Source: an uncultured Treponema sp. (GTDB taxonomy: Bacteria; Spirochaetota; Spirochaetia; Treponematales; Treponemataceae). Taken from it: a stretch of 7,390 nucleotides of DNA. The notes under the pieces were generated by a model. The model had not been told where the DNA came from, searched no databases, and saw only the letters and a program-made list of their open reading frames with translations. The position numbers and the translations under genes were made by a program. The first letter of the stretch is position 1. Each line of letters starts with the position of its first letter. Shown one piece after another: positions 1 through 7,091 of the stretch. The stretch covers positions 1 through 7,390 of the forward strand of contig CALAEZ010000233.1 of NCBI GenBank assembly GCA_937891125.1, in the 5' to 3' direction.

Positions 1-50
1 CATACGAGATCTGATCGTGACTGGAGTTCAGACGTGTGCTCTTCCGATCT
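1..50 (+). other. Illumina TruSeq adapter/index primer contamination
   Basis: These bases match the well-known TruSeq indexed primer. CATACGAGAT (1-10) is the end of the P7 part, CTGATC (11-16) is a six-base index (the reverse complement of GATCAG, TruSeq index 9), and 17-50 is the read-2 primer ending in CTCTTCCGATCT. Genomic sequence therefore starts at about base 51. This is an untrimmed assembly end, not biology, and the true downstream context of the last gene is missing. Confidence 0.97.
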
Positions 51-54
51 TCTT

Positions 55-741
55 TTATCGGAGCACATGTTTTACGCTAACGCCATACTGTAGCCCGCGC
101 TTGATGTAGGATTCAGCCCTGCCGTAGGCTTCCACTTCGGTTTTGTACGGCAGCTTGTATTCAGCATGAATGTCTATAAGCCAGTTGTGCGGAAGCTCAA
201 GCTTGTAGCCGAGCTGCGGAATAAACGAAAGAACGTTTCCGCTTAAATCGTCAATATCTTCTTTTTTGCTTATATAGCTTAAATAATCAAAATAACTTCC
301 AGCGGCAGCATAAAGCTTAGTAAGCTCACGGCTGAGCGGATACCATTCGGCAAATGCGCCAAAGCTTACGGTAACGCAATAGTAGTCGCGGTATTTTGTG
401 TTCATTGTGGCGTGACCGAAATAGCCTTTGAGCGCAAGGTGAGGGAAAAGCTGCCTTTCGTACTGCACGCCAAAGCCGATTCCGCCGGATGTAAGCTCGC
501 AGGCAAGCAGCATGAAATCCAGTGACCAGAGCTGCGTGAGGTAGAAAGGAGCGGGCAGAGCAGCGTCGGCAGGCAGAAGCGTGTCGGCTTGCGAAGTTGC
601 GTCTTCGGGTAAAGCGGCGTCGGCAGGCTCTGATTCTGGCGGCGGTCTGCTTGCGGCTGATTCGGGCGCAGATTGTGCTTTTGCCGTGCAGGGAATAAGC
701 GCAAAAAGTATTAGAAGTGAAAAAACTGCTCTTTTTTGCAT
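55..741 (-). CDS. Small outer-membrane beta-barrel protein with acidic Pro/Ala linker
   Basis: A 228-residue exported protein, complete but ending only four bases from the adapter. Residues 1-22 look like a type I signal peptide: basic start, hydrophobic core, then TAKA before QS. Residues 23-65 are a low-complexity linker rich in Pro, Ala, Asp and Glu, containing PADAALP twice (39-45 and 57-63). From about residue 68 the chain shows alternating hydrophobic/polar stretches with many aromatics (for example GIGFGVQYERQLF, VSFGAFAEWYPL, PQLGYKLELP, QYGVSVKHVLR), as in an eight-stranded barrel of the OmpW/OMP_b-brl kind known from treponemes. Family membership is inferred from pattern only. The ATG lies 5 bp after the preceding stop. 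The nearest purine-rich site, GGGG, is about 11 bases upstream, so translation is probably coupled to the gene before it. The role is unknown; a small porin or surface-exposed barrel is plausible. Confidence 0.8.
   Translation of the reverse strand: MQKRAVFSLLILFALIPCTAKAQSAPESAASRPPPESEPADAALPEDATSQADTLLPADAALPAPFYLTQLWSLDFMLLACELTSGGIGFGVQYERQLFPHLALKGYFGHATMNTKYRDYYCVTVSFGAFAEWYPLSRELTKLYAAAGSYFDYLSYISKKEDIDDLSGNVLSFIPQLGYKLELPHNWLIDIHAEYKLPYKTEVEAYGRAESYIKRGLQYGVSVKHVLR
563..628 (-). repeat. 12-bp direct repeat encoding PADAALP units
   Basis: GCGTCGGCAGGC occurs at 563-574 and 617-628, 54 bp (18 codons) apart and in frame with the barrel gene. It produces the duplicated PADAALP motif of the linker. 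It looks like an internal duplication within a low-complexity segment, so the linker length may vary between strains. Confidence 0.75.
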
Positions 742-746
742 GATGT

Positions 747-2237
747 TTACTGCCCCATCATGCGTTTAACCGTGCGAAGGTCGTTTTGGAGCGTGGTGTT
801 TGCAGGATTTTCTTTTAACCCCTGCTCAATTACGAGCTTCGCCTCTTCAAGATTTCCGCTGTTTGCAAGCTCCGCAAAACGGTTGTGAAAGCCGACTGCG
901 TGGTTCTGCAACGCCTGCTTTTTCAGATTCTGCAGGTTTCGGCTTTGCGGCACTTCGCTAAGCCCTTCGTCTGCGGTCCTGGCGGCGGAAAAATAGTCTT
1001 TTTGGTCAAAAAAAGGCCGCGCCTTTTGATACCATGCGTATTCTGTAAGCTCTGAAAAGCGTTTTTTTGCCTGAGCCGTCTGTGCGCGGCTGTCTGCGCG
1101 CAGCTCCCTAAGGCGCAAAAGCGCGGTATCCGGCTCCGTGTCGGAAAGCAGGCGGATTTCAGCGTCTGCCCCAGTCAGAAACACGGTTTCGTCAAGCGCG
1201 GCGGCAGATTTTTGCTTCATGTTTTTGCGGTGCGCGTCCAAAAATGCGGCGGCATCAGTGTAGTTTCCTGCGTTCACCAGCACGGCAACGGCATTGTAGG
1301 CAACTGCGTCATACTGCTCCTCTAAATACGCCGTTTTTCCGTAGCGCGTGTAGACAGCTTCAAGCCAGTCGACGGCGCGTGCGCTTCTATCTGCATGGTC
1401 CAGAAAAAGCGCGTAGTTTGCGCTTACCACGTCAAAGTCCGCTCTTGCAGCATCTTTTTCTGCCGCAGTCTGCGCATACGGAAAGCGGGCGGCGGCTAAC
1501 GGAACTGCGTGGGCATAGTCATCGTGCTCGTTAAAATCGCTTACCATGTTGCGCCCGATTGCGCCTGTAAGCATGGAAACGCTCACTTCTACGCGTCCGT
1601 TATACGATTTTTTTGGCACGATAAAATACGCCGTTCCGCCGCCCTTTGTTTCCACCGGCTTTTTAGTGCCGGGGTTAAAGCCGTTCGGATTTGTCGTTTC
1701 AACATCGATTTTTTTTTGGCTACCGGCTCCGTCTGACAGGTACACGGTGCAGAATGCGTGGTCGCGCGTTACATTTCCGCGCACGCGTATGCCGCACGCC
1801 GTTGCAAGGGCTGCATACAGCGCGCTTGAAGAGACGCAGTTATAGGTGCCTTCAGAAAAAAGCCTGTCCATGCGGCTTTGGTGCAGGCTGTAGCGGCTCA
1901 GTGTCGTTTCGTACATGAGCGTAAGCACGGCTTCTGCGCGCGCTTCTTCTGAAAGCTGCATATATGACGCCGAGCAAACAGCTTGTTCGAGCGCGCGGTA
2001 GCGGCGGAGCGTCTCGGTGTATGCGGCAGAATCGCGCGGGCAGAGCGAAAAATCAAGTGCGGCGCGGATAATCGCTTCGCCAGAAAGGGAAGATGGTTCT
2101 TGTTGCGGGCTAAAGGCTGGCTCTAAAGACGGAAAAGCTGCCTGCGCATTTTGTGCGGTAAGCGGATTACAGACAAAAAAAAGAGCGCTCAGCAAAAAAA
2201 AAGTGATAAGCGAAAATGAAGAAAAGAGCTGTTTCAT
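747..2237 (-). CDS. Exported transglutaminase-like protein with C-terminal TPR-like helices
   Basis: A 496-residue protein. Residues 1-28 form a signal peptide (a long Phe/Leu core, then PLTA before QN; a second option is AQA at 31-33). Residues 120-185 carry a papain-like transglutaminase core in the expected order: Cys134 in YNCVSSSALYAAL, His160 in TRDHAF and Asp178 in KKIDVETT. The triad spacing fits bacterial transglutaminase-like/SirB1-type domains, so peptidase or amidase chemistry is possible, but many such domains are non-enzymatic. Residues 270-496 are helical, and the last 100 contain two TPR-like units (QKDYFSAARTADEGLSEVP and GNLEEAKLVIEQGLKENP). The open frame extends upstream to 2333 inside the ATPase gene. 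I chose the ATG at 2237 because it directly starts the signal peptide and lies 10 bp after the ATPase stop. No Shine-Dalgarno site is visible, so translation is probably coupled. The protein probably acts in the periplasm; its target is unknown. Confidence 0.85.
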   Translation of the reverse strand: MKQLFSSFSLITFFLLSALFFVCNPLTAQNAQAAFPSLEPAFSPQQEPSSLSGEAIIRAALDFSLCPRDSAAYTETLRRYRALEQAVCSASYMQLSEEARAEAVLTLMYETTLSRYSLHQSRMDRLFSEGTYNCVSSSALYAALATACGIRVRGNVTRDHAFCTVYLSDGAGSQKKIDVETTNPNGFNPGTKKPVETKGGGTAYFIVPKKSYNGRVEVSVSMLTGAIGRNMVSDFNEHDDYAHAVPLAAARFPYAQTAAEKDAARADFDVVSANYALFLDHADRSARAVDWLEAVYTRYGKTAYLEEQYDAVAYNAVAVLVNAGNYTDAAAFLDAHRKNMKQKSAAALDETVFLTGADAEIRLLSDTEPDTALLRLRELRADSRAQTAQAKKRFSELTEYAWYQKARPFFDQKDYFSAARTADEGLSEVPQSRNLQNLKKQALQNHAVGFHNRFAELANSGNLEEAKLVIEQGLKENPANTTLQNDLRTVKRMMGQ

Positions 2238-2247
2238 AGCATAAAAA

Positions 2248-3303
2248 TTACGGAATCTTGTATTTTTTTTGCACGCGTACATATACTTTTGTGCCCGTTG
2301 GGAAAAAGCTTCCGTCAGAGGTTTGCGATTCAACTACAGCGCAGGCACCCGAAAACGCCGCACAGCGCACCCGGTAGCGAATGCACGAGCCAATAAAGCT
2401 TGCAGATAAGATTGTGCCGGTAAATACCGCCTGCTCGGTCAATGGTGCCTGTGCAGCGGAAGCGGTCTTCGTATCAGCATCTTCGTTTGCTGGTAGAATC
2501 GTAATCCAGTCAGGGCGAACCATATACACCGCACCTTCCGATGTGCCATGTGCAGTAGCAGGCGCATCTTCGATAAAGTTTGCCCTGCCGACAAAATCTG
2601 CAACAAACCGGTTTTTAGGCGTAAAGTAGATTTCTTGCGCCGTTCCCACCTGCTGCAAAGCGCCGTGATTAATAACAGCAACCGCATCAGAAAGCGAAAG
2701 CGCCTCCTCCTGGTCGTGCGTCACGTACACGGTCGTAATCTTAAGCTGGCGCTGTATATCCTGCAGCTCCTCACGCACCTGCGTGCGAAGCTTTGCGTCC
2801 AGGCTCGAAAGCGGCTCATCCATCAGCAGAATGCAGGGCTTTAACACCAGCGCGCGGCCAAGCGCAACCCGCTGCTGCTGTCCTCCCGAAAGCTCGTGCG
2901 GATAGCGCTCTAAAAGCGCCGACAGCCCCAAAATGCGCGCCGTCTGCTGAATAAGACCGTTCCACGCATCCTTACGCACCTCTTTTTTTAGCTTCAGCCC
3001 GTACAGCAGATTCTGCTCCACCGTCAAATGCGGAAAAAGCGCATAATCTTGAAACACCATGCCAACCTGACGCAGGTTCGGCGCCACGCCCGCTTGATTT
3101 ACGCCATTTATCGTGATACTGCCCGATTTTGGCTCTAAAAAGCCCGAAATAAGCCGCAGCAGCGTTGTCTTTCCACAGCCAGAAGGCCCGAGCAGCGTCG
3201 TAAAGCTACCAGGCGCAACCTGGAGCGAAAAATCGCGCACTGCATCGGTTTTGCCAAAAGAAAATGAGACGTGTTCAATAGAAAGAGAGGCGCCTTCTGC
3301 CAT
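2248..3303 (-). CDS. ABC importer ATPase (FbpC/PotA/AfuC-like)
   Basis: A 351-residue cytoplasmic nucleotide-binding subunit that powers the importer encoded with it. All hallmarks are present: Walker A GPSGCGKT at 39-46, Q-loop Gln85 (QDYALFPHL), signature LSGGQQQRV from 138, Walker B ILLMDE at 158-163 with the D-loop SSLD after it, and the switch His196 in VTHDQEEA. Residues 240-351 form a C-terminal TOBE-type regulatory domain containing the typical VRPDWI and VFTGTILSASFIGSCIRY strands. This domain architecture is that of the CUT1/ferric/polyamine group rather than of amino-acid importers. The ATG lies one base after the permease TGA (TGATATG), which indicates translational coupling; GGAG sits about 11 bases upstream, inside the permease end. 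The gene appears intact. The substrate cannot be told from this subunit. Confidence 0.95.
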   Translation of the reverse strand: MAEGASLSIEHVSFSFGKTDAVRDFSLQVAPGSFTTLLGPSGCGKTTLLRLISGFLEPKSGSITINGVNQAGVAPNLRQVGMVFQDYALFPHLTVEQNLLYGLKLKKEVRKDAWNGLIQQTARILGLSALLERYPHELSGGQQQRVALGRALVLKPCILLMDEPLSSLDAKLRTQVREELQDIQRQLKITTVYVTHDQEEALSLSDAVAVINHGALQQVGTAQEIYFTPKNRFVADFVGRANFIEDAPATAHGTSEGAVYMVRPDWITILPANEDADTKTASAAQAPLTEQAVFTGTILSASFIGSCIRYRVRCAAFSGACAVVESQTSDGSFFPTGTKVYVRVQKKYKIP

Positions 3304-3304
3304 A

Positions 3305-4924
3305 TCAGTGCATACTCCACAAACGGGCTTTTACTCGGTCAGCAACAACTTTACCAACGCCCAAGATAATAAAGACAACCAGTGTTAAAATCAAGGCGAG
3401 GGCTGCAGCATCTCCCCAAAAGCCTTCCCCAGCAAGATTCAATATGCGCACTGACGCAAGCGGCGTATGAAATGATACCAGAAAGATGACGGCGCTCACC
3501 GTGCCAACCCCGCGGACAAAGGTGTAGATAAACGAATAGAACAAGCCGCCGCTGGTAAGCGGCGCAAGCACGGTCACCAAAACCCGTAGTCGGCTCGCTC
3601 CCAACGAGCGCGCGCCGTCGTCAAGCGTGGTTTTGAGCTGTGCATACGAAGACGACAGAATGCGGTAAGAAAACGGCATAAAGCCCACAATCATTGCGCA
3701 CACAATGCACACACGCGGCGCACGAATCCCCGTGCGGCTCACGGCAAGCGAAAACGCCAAGCCAAACAGCGAGCCGGGAATAGCAGCAGGAAGCTGGCTT
3801 GCTACATCAATAAAGCGCTTACCAGGCACTTCAGTGCGCTGCACAAGATACGCGCTCACCGAAGCAAGCAGCGTGCTTGCAACAGCTGCTATGCACGCAA
3901 AGACGAAGGAGTTTAAAAGCTCTGGCGTATACAGCGCCACATTTTTTAGATGACTAAGCGTCAGCTGTGTGTCAACTCCCCACAGCCTTTGCACGCTGCC
4001 GGCAACAAGCGCCGCAAGTTGCGAAAGCAGACAAAGCGCAACAACAGCGCAAAAAACGGTTAACGCCACACGCGCCGCCATACACGGTTTACCAGAGGCA
4101 AACGACTGCGATTTTCCGCCAATCGTTGCAATGCGCGCGCTGTTTTTGGCAAAAACACGTGCCTGCAGCGTAAAAAGAACAATGCTCGGCAGCACCAGCA
4201 CCAGCCCCAAAACGGCGCTCGTTCCTGCATTCAGCCAGCCGGTCAGTTGCGTGTAGATTTCCACAGCAAGCACCCGGAAGCGGCCAGCGACAACCATGGG
4301 GTTTCCAAAATCGCTCAGTACCGACACGGCAATAAAAAGGAGTGCAGAGGCAATGCCCGGCAGGCTCAGGGGAAAGGTTACGGTCAGAAAGATTTTTGCA
4401 CGACTTGCTCCCATGCCGCGCGACGCCTGTTCAAGCGTGGGATTTATGCCGCGCAGCGTCTGTAAGCAGATAAGGTAGGCAAGCGGAAAAAAACAGAGCA
4501 CCTGCGAAAGCAGCAGTCCCCAAAAGCCGTAGAGCGACACATCAAGCCCCAGAAGCGTGTGCGTAATAAAGCCATTACGTCCGACAAGCAGAATAAACGA
4601 AAGTCCGCCGACAAAGGGCGGTGTTACCAAATGTGCAACAGGCAGCAACGAAAAAAAGCGGCGGCAGGGAATGTGTCCGCGCTCTACGGCGTAGGCATAG
4701 CTGTAGCCAACAGCCACCGACAGCACTGTTGAGCACACGCAGATGAGCGCTGTATTTTTGATAGCAGAAAAAAATCGCTCGGTCGTGAGCACGGAAGCAA
4801 CATCGGCAAGCTGCGGGGTGACCGCAACACACACAAGCGGGAAAACAATGCACAGTGCAAAAAAAACGACGACAGCAAACCATGCAAGCACAAATGATTT
4901 ACTGCCGTCTGTCCATGTCAGCAT
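3305..4924 (-). CDS. Double-domain ABC importer permease (FbpB/AfuB-like)
   Basis: A 539-residue inner-membrane protein made of two fused binding-protein-dependent permease domains, so a single chain forms the whole translocation pore. Hydrophobic segments include residues 12-36, 56-80, 95-115, 130-157, 188-210, 236-257, 284-308, 336-362, 375-396, 403-425, 450-482 and 505-527, roughly six per half. Each half has an EAA loop that docks on the ATPase: EQASRGMGASRAKIF near 165-179 and DDGARSLGASRLRVL near 435-449. The length and duplicated design match FbpB, AfuB and 2-aminoethylphosphonate-type permeases. The ATG lies 18 bp after the binding-protein stop; AGGAG occurs just after that stop, with a rather long gap of 12 bases to the ATG. 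The last codon is followed after one base by the ATPase start. Intact, with no odd features beyond the spacing. Confidence 0.94.
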   Translation of the reverse strand: MLTWTDGSKSFVLAWFAVVVFFALCIVFPLVCVAVTPQLADVASVLTTERFFSAIKNTALICVCSTVLSVAVGYSYAYAVERGHIPCRRFFSLLPVAHLVTPPFVGGLSFILLVGRNGFITHTLLGLDVSLYGFWGLLLSQVLCFFPLAYLICLQTLRGINPTLEQASRGMGASRAKIFLTVTFPLSLPGIASALLFIAVSVLSDFGNPMVVAGRFRVLAVEIYTQLTGWLNAGTSAVLGLVLVLPSIVLFTLQARVFAKNSARIATIGGKSQSFASGKPCMAARVALTVFCAVVALCLLSQLAALVAGSVQRLWGVDTQLTLSHLKNVALYTPELLNSFVFACIAAVASTLLASVSAYLVQRTEVPGKRFIDVASQLPAAIPGSLFGLAFSLAVSRTGIRAPRVCIVCAMIVGFMPFSYRILSSSYAQLKTTLDDGARSLGASRLRVLVTVLAPLTSGGLFYSFIYTFVRGVGTVSAVIFLVSFHTPLASVRILNLAGEGFWGDAAALALILTLVVFIILGVGKVVADRVKARLWSMH

Positions 4925-4942
4925 TATAGCTTTTGACTCCTG

Positions 4943-5947
4943 TTAGCGGATTTCTTTCGTCCAGCGCTCCAAAACAGCCTTGCGCTCGGTTGAAGCCTTC
5001 ACCGTATCATAGTCGATTAAGTCAATGTCCGCAATCGGTATAGCGCCGTCAATTGGTTTTGCTTCCAGATTAACAGGAATGGTAAAGTCGATAGAGCTCA
5101 TCAGCTCCTGCGCTTCAACGCCAAGCATAAAATCAACAAACTTTTTTGCTTCCTCTAAGTGTCGCGTGTTCCGCGTAATAGCGATTGCATCCACATCGCC
5201 AACCGATTCCGGCGGAGCAACCAGCTGAATATCAAATCCTGTTGCACGATACTTTGCAAGCGCATGCAGGTACGAAATGCCCAGTGCATACTCGCCAGTT
5301 CCAATCAGCTTTGCAGGAGCAGAGCCAGAATCCGGGAACTGCCCAACGTTCTTTGCAAGCTGTGCAAGATACTGCCAGCCCGCCTGATCGCCAAGGCGCT
5401 GCAGCTGGTTCTGCAAAAATAAGTATGCGGTTGATGAAGCAACCGGGTCGGTCATAACAACTTCGCCCTTAAAAGCAGGGTTCAGCAAATCTTCCCACGT
5501 TTTTGGCACCGCAACGCCCGGGAATTTGCTCTGAAAGCGCGTGTTGTTAATACCAATGCCGAGCGTCAGCACGCAAAAGCCCGTCCAAGAGCCATCAGCA
5601 GCCTTTGCGTAGTCAGGAATTTTTTCTGCAAGCGGCGACTGATACGGCTCAAGTGCGCCAGCGGTAGCCGCCTGCATGTGGTAGCTTGAAGCGCCACCAA
5701 GCAGAATATCTGCCTGCGGATTATTTTTTTCGGAGATAATGCGGTTTACTAATTCGCCGGTGGTCGCACGAACAAAGCTAACAGGAATGTCGGTCTGCTT
5801 AGTAAACAAATCGGTAAGCGCTTTTGTTTCCTCATCATGAATAATTGAATATACATACAGCGTGTTTGGCTTTTGTTTACAGCCAAAAAGAACAGCGCTT
5901 GCGCTCACCAAAACAGCAACAGAAAGAATCGCACGCAACTTTTTCAT
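4943..5947 (-). CDS. ABC importer substrate-binding lipoprotein (FbpA/AfuA superfamily)
   Basis: A 334-residue extracytoplasmic solute-binding protein that would deliver substrate to the permease encoded next. The N-terminus is a lipoprotein signal ending in lipobox LFGC, so Cys23 should be lipidated. The mature part has the group pattern of ferric/thiamine/phosphorylated-compound binders: LYVYSIIHDEE (29-40), TTGELVNRIISEKNNPQADILLGG (62-85, quoted in full as family pattern), GIGINNTRF, KTWEDLLNPAFKGEV and a C-terminal EEAKKFVDFMLG. Compared from memory with Haemophilus FbpA, the N-terminal His is kept (His37), the Tyr-Tyr pair becomes Ser-Tyr (Tyr226 in ISYLHAL), and the Glu ligand region reads LGGASS. 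Iron binding is therefore doubtful; sugar phosphates (AfuA), phosphonates or another anion are alternatives. The start is supported by AGGAG at 5956-5960, eight bases upstream. It is the first gene of the operon, behind a good promoter. Confidence 0.92.
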   Translation of the reverse strand: MKKLRAILSVAVLVSASAVLFGCKQKPNTLYVYSIIHDEETKALTDLFTKQTDIPVSFVRATTGELVNRIISEKNNPQADILLGGASSYHMQAATAGALEPYQSPLAEKIPDYAKAADGSWTGFCVLTLGIGINNTRFQSKFPGVAVPKTWEDLLNPAFKGEVVMTDPVASSTAYLFLQNQLQRLGDQAGWQYLAQLAKNVGQFPDSGSAPAKLIGTGEYALGISYLHALAKYRATGFDIQLVAPPESVGDVDAIAITRNTRHLEEAKKFVDFMLGVEAQELMSSIDFTIPVNLEAKPIDGAIPIADIDLIDYDTVKASTERKAVLERWTKEIR

Positions 5948-5955
5948 TTTTTTTG

Positions 5956-5960
5956 CTCCT
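5956..5960 (-). promoter_or_regulatory. Shine-Dalgarno site of the binding-protein gene
   Basis: AGGAG on the minus strand, followed by CAAAAAAA and the ATG at 5945-5947. The spacing is good and fixes the start of the lipoprotein directly before its signal peptide. Confidence 0.85.
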
Positions 5961-6016
5961 ATAAAAACACAGCGTTAGCGGCGTACCTAGGATGGCACGA
6001 ATCGAATTTTAGCAAA

Positions 6017-6045
6017 ACTGTAGTGCGCAGCTCGTATTCTGTCAA
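6017..6045 (-). promoter_or_regulatory. Sigma-70-type promoter for the ABC importer operon
   Basis: On the minus strand a perfect -35 TTGACA (6040-6045) is followed by a 17-bp spacer and a -10 TACAGT (6017-6022, 4 of 6 bases of consensus). Transcription would start near 6010 and leave a leader of about 60 bases before the binding-protein ATG. It lies in the 134-bp gap after the EEP gene, so the importer can be expressed independently of that gene. I see no convincing operator dyad around it. Confidence 0.75.
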
Positions 6046-6081
6046 GACGGCAGCTTATGCAACCACTGCTTGCGGACGCTG

Positions 6082-7053
6082 CTAGTATTCGTCACCAAAG
6101 CTGACTGCACAGCGAATCGGCAAATGGTCACTGTAGCCTTCACCGCTTAACAGGTCATAGCGTATCGGTCGCCCCGCCTCATCAGCCCAGCTACCCGCGC
6201 TGTCAGCACAAAAATCAGTAAGAAAAACGCCTGCCGCAAAAAAATGGTCAATGCGCTCCCATTCACCCTTGTACCAGTAGCTGCCGTCGGAAAAACATGC
6301 GTCATCGAGCCACGGCGAATAGACGGCAAGCGGCGCTCTTCCTGCAAGCAACACACAGGAATCTGCCGTATCAAATTCAAAAATGTCCTGATTATAATCG
6401 CCACAGCACAGAGCAGCGCCGCCAGCGTGCACAGCGCGTGTCATGCGCTCATTTAACACGCGCTCCTGCCACCTCCGCCACACAGCGCTATCCGCACCAA
6501 GCTTACTCTTCCAGTGACAGACAAAAAGCGTAAGCACACGCTCGGTCTGCCCTGTCTTGCACGTTATGCCAACCTCCAGAAGCGGTCGCAGAGCAGGCTC
6601 CGGCGTGCGTTCGGTGCCAATGTCGAGCGCGTGCACGGTTGCCTTTGTAAGCGGGTAGCGCGAAAGAACGCCGCACCCGATGGCGCTGCCGTCGGCTTTT
6701 GCAAAGGCGCCGTAGGTGTAATTCCTTGCAACATGAAATGAGCCAGAAAGCTGATTGTAGATGTCATACAGCTGCTCCTGCTTTTCAAGCTCTTCAAGCA
6801 CCACGATGTCTGCATCGAATGTGCAGAGCGCGGTTGAAAGCCGTTCGAGGCGGGTGCGGTATTTACGCTCTGTCCAACGCGAGGAAGCGCCCTTAAACTG
6901 CGCGTACTCGGTGCCGTCGGTCACGCCGTCAAAAAAAGTCTGCACGTTCCAGCTGACAACACGAATTTTGCTTTTGCGGCTCGTGCACGACGAAGAAGTG
7001 GCACAGCAGCAAAAGCAGACTAAAAGCGAAAGTACGCAAAAAACATGTTTCAT
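6082..7053 (-). CDS. Exported endonuclease/exonuclease/phosphatase (EEP) family protein
   Basis: A 323-residue protein of the DNase I-like fold with all usual metal and catalytic motifs in order: VVSWNVQTFFD (Asn36), DIVVLEELE (Glu88), SRYPL (131-135), FVCHWKSK (His180), CGDYNQD (Asp219, Asn221), ERIDHFF (Asp269) and YSDHLPI (Asp309, His310). The family cleaves phosphodiester or phosphomonoester bonds in nucleic acids, inositol phosphates or sphingomyelin; the substrate here is unknown. Residues 1-23 are a Cys-rich export signal with cysteines at 6, 13, 15, 16, 17 and 23. It may be a lipoprotein with lipidation near Cys23 (TSSSC) or within the Cys cluster, but no standard lipobox is present. 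The frame extends ten codons further up. I chose the inner ATG because GGAGGA at 7059-7064 sits about five bases before it and the signal peptide begins there. It lies between the ychF terminators and the importer promoter, so it is probably monocistronic or weakly read through. Confidence 0.88.
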   Translation of the reverse strand: MKHVFCVLSLLVCFCCCATSSSCTSRKSKIRVVSWNVQTFFDGVTDGTEYAQFKGASSRWTERKYRTRLERLSTALCTFDADIVVLEELEKQEQLYDIYNQLSGSFHVARNYTYGAFAKADGSAIGCGVLSRYPLTKATVHALDIGTERTPEPALRPLLEVGITCKTGQTERVLTLFVCHWKSKLGADSAVWRRWQERVLNERMTRAVHAGGAALCCGDYNQDIFEFDTADSCVLLAGRAPLAVYSPWLDDACFSDGSYWYKGEWERIDHFFAAGVFLTDFCADSAGSWADEAGRPIRYDLLSGEGYSDHLPIRCAVSFGDEY

Positions 7054-7058
7054 AGCAA

Positions 7059-7067
7059 TCCTCCACC
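7059..7067 (-). promoter_or_regulatory. Strong Shine-Dalgarno site of the EEP gene
   Basis: GGTGGAGGA on the minus strand, about five bases before the ATG at 7051-7053. It decides the start in favour of this ATG over the in-frame ATG at 7081-7083, which would lie upstream of the site. Confidence 0.88.
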
Positions 7068-7077
7068 AATTTTTTAC

Positions 7078-7089
7078 GGGCAAAAGCCC
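7078..7089 (-). promoter_or_regulatory. Small leader hairpin upstream of the EEP gene
   Basis: GGGC-TTTT-GCCC forms a short perfect hairpin on the minus strand, about 10 bases before the Shine-Dalgarno site, in the probable 5' leader. It is too short to be a terminator and has no good T-tract. It could modestly affect mRNA stability or may be chance. Confidence 0.35.
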
Positions 7090-7091
7090 TT

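Noticed and set aside
402..704. 100-codon minus-strand frame inside the barrel gene
   Set aside because: It lies in another frame of a convincing gene with signal peptide and barrel pattern, and shows only Arg/Pro/Ser-rich translation.
5985..5997. CCTAGG palindrome in the importer leader as possible operator
   Set aside because: Symmetry does not extend beyond six bases; too short to support a binding site.
6050..6082. Imperfect hairpin (GCAGC/GCTGC with inner GCAA/TTGC) overlapping the EEP stop codon
   Set aside because: The two short stems are separated by a 4/4 internal loop and there is no T-tract after it, so it is not a credible intrinsic terminator.
7054..7083. Ten-codon N-terminal extension of the EEP protein
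   Set aside because: It starts upstream of the strong Shine-Dalgarno site and would put charged and Trp residues in front of a good signal peptide.
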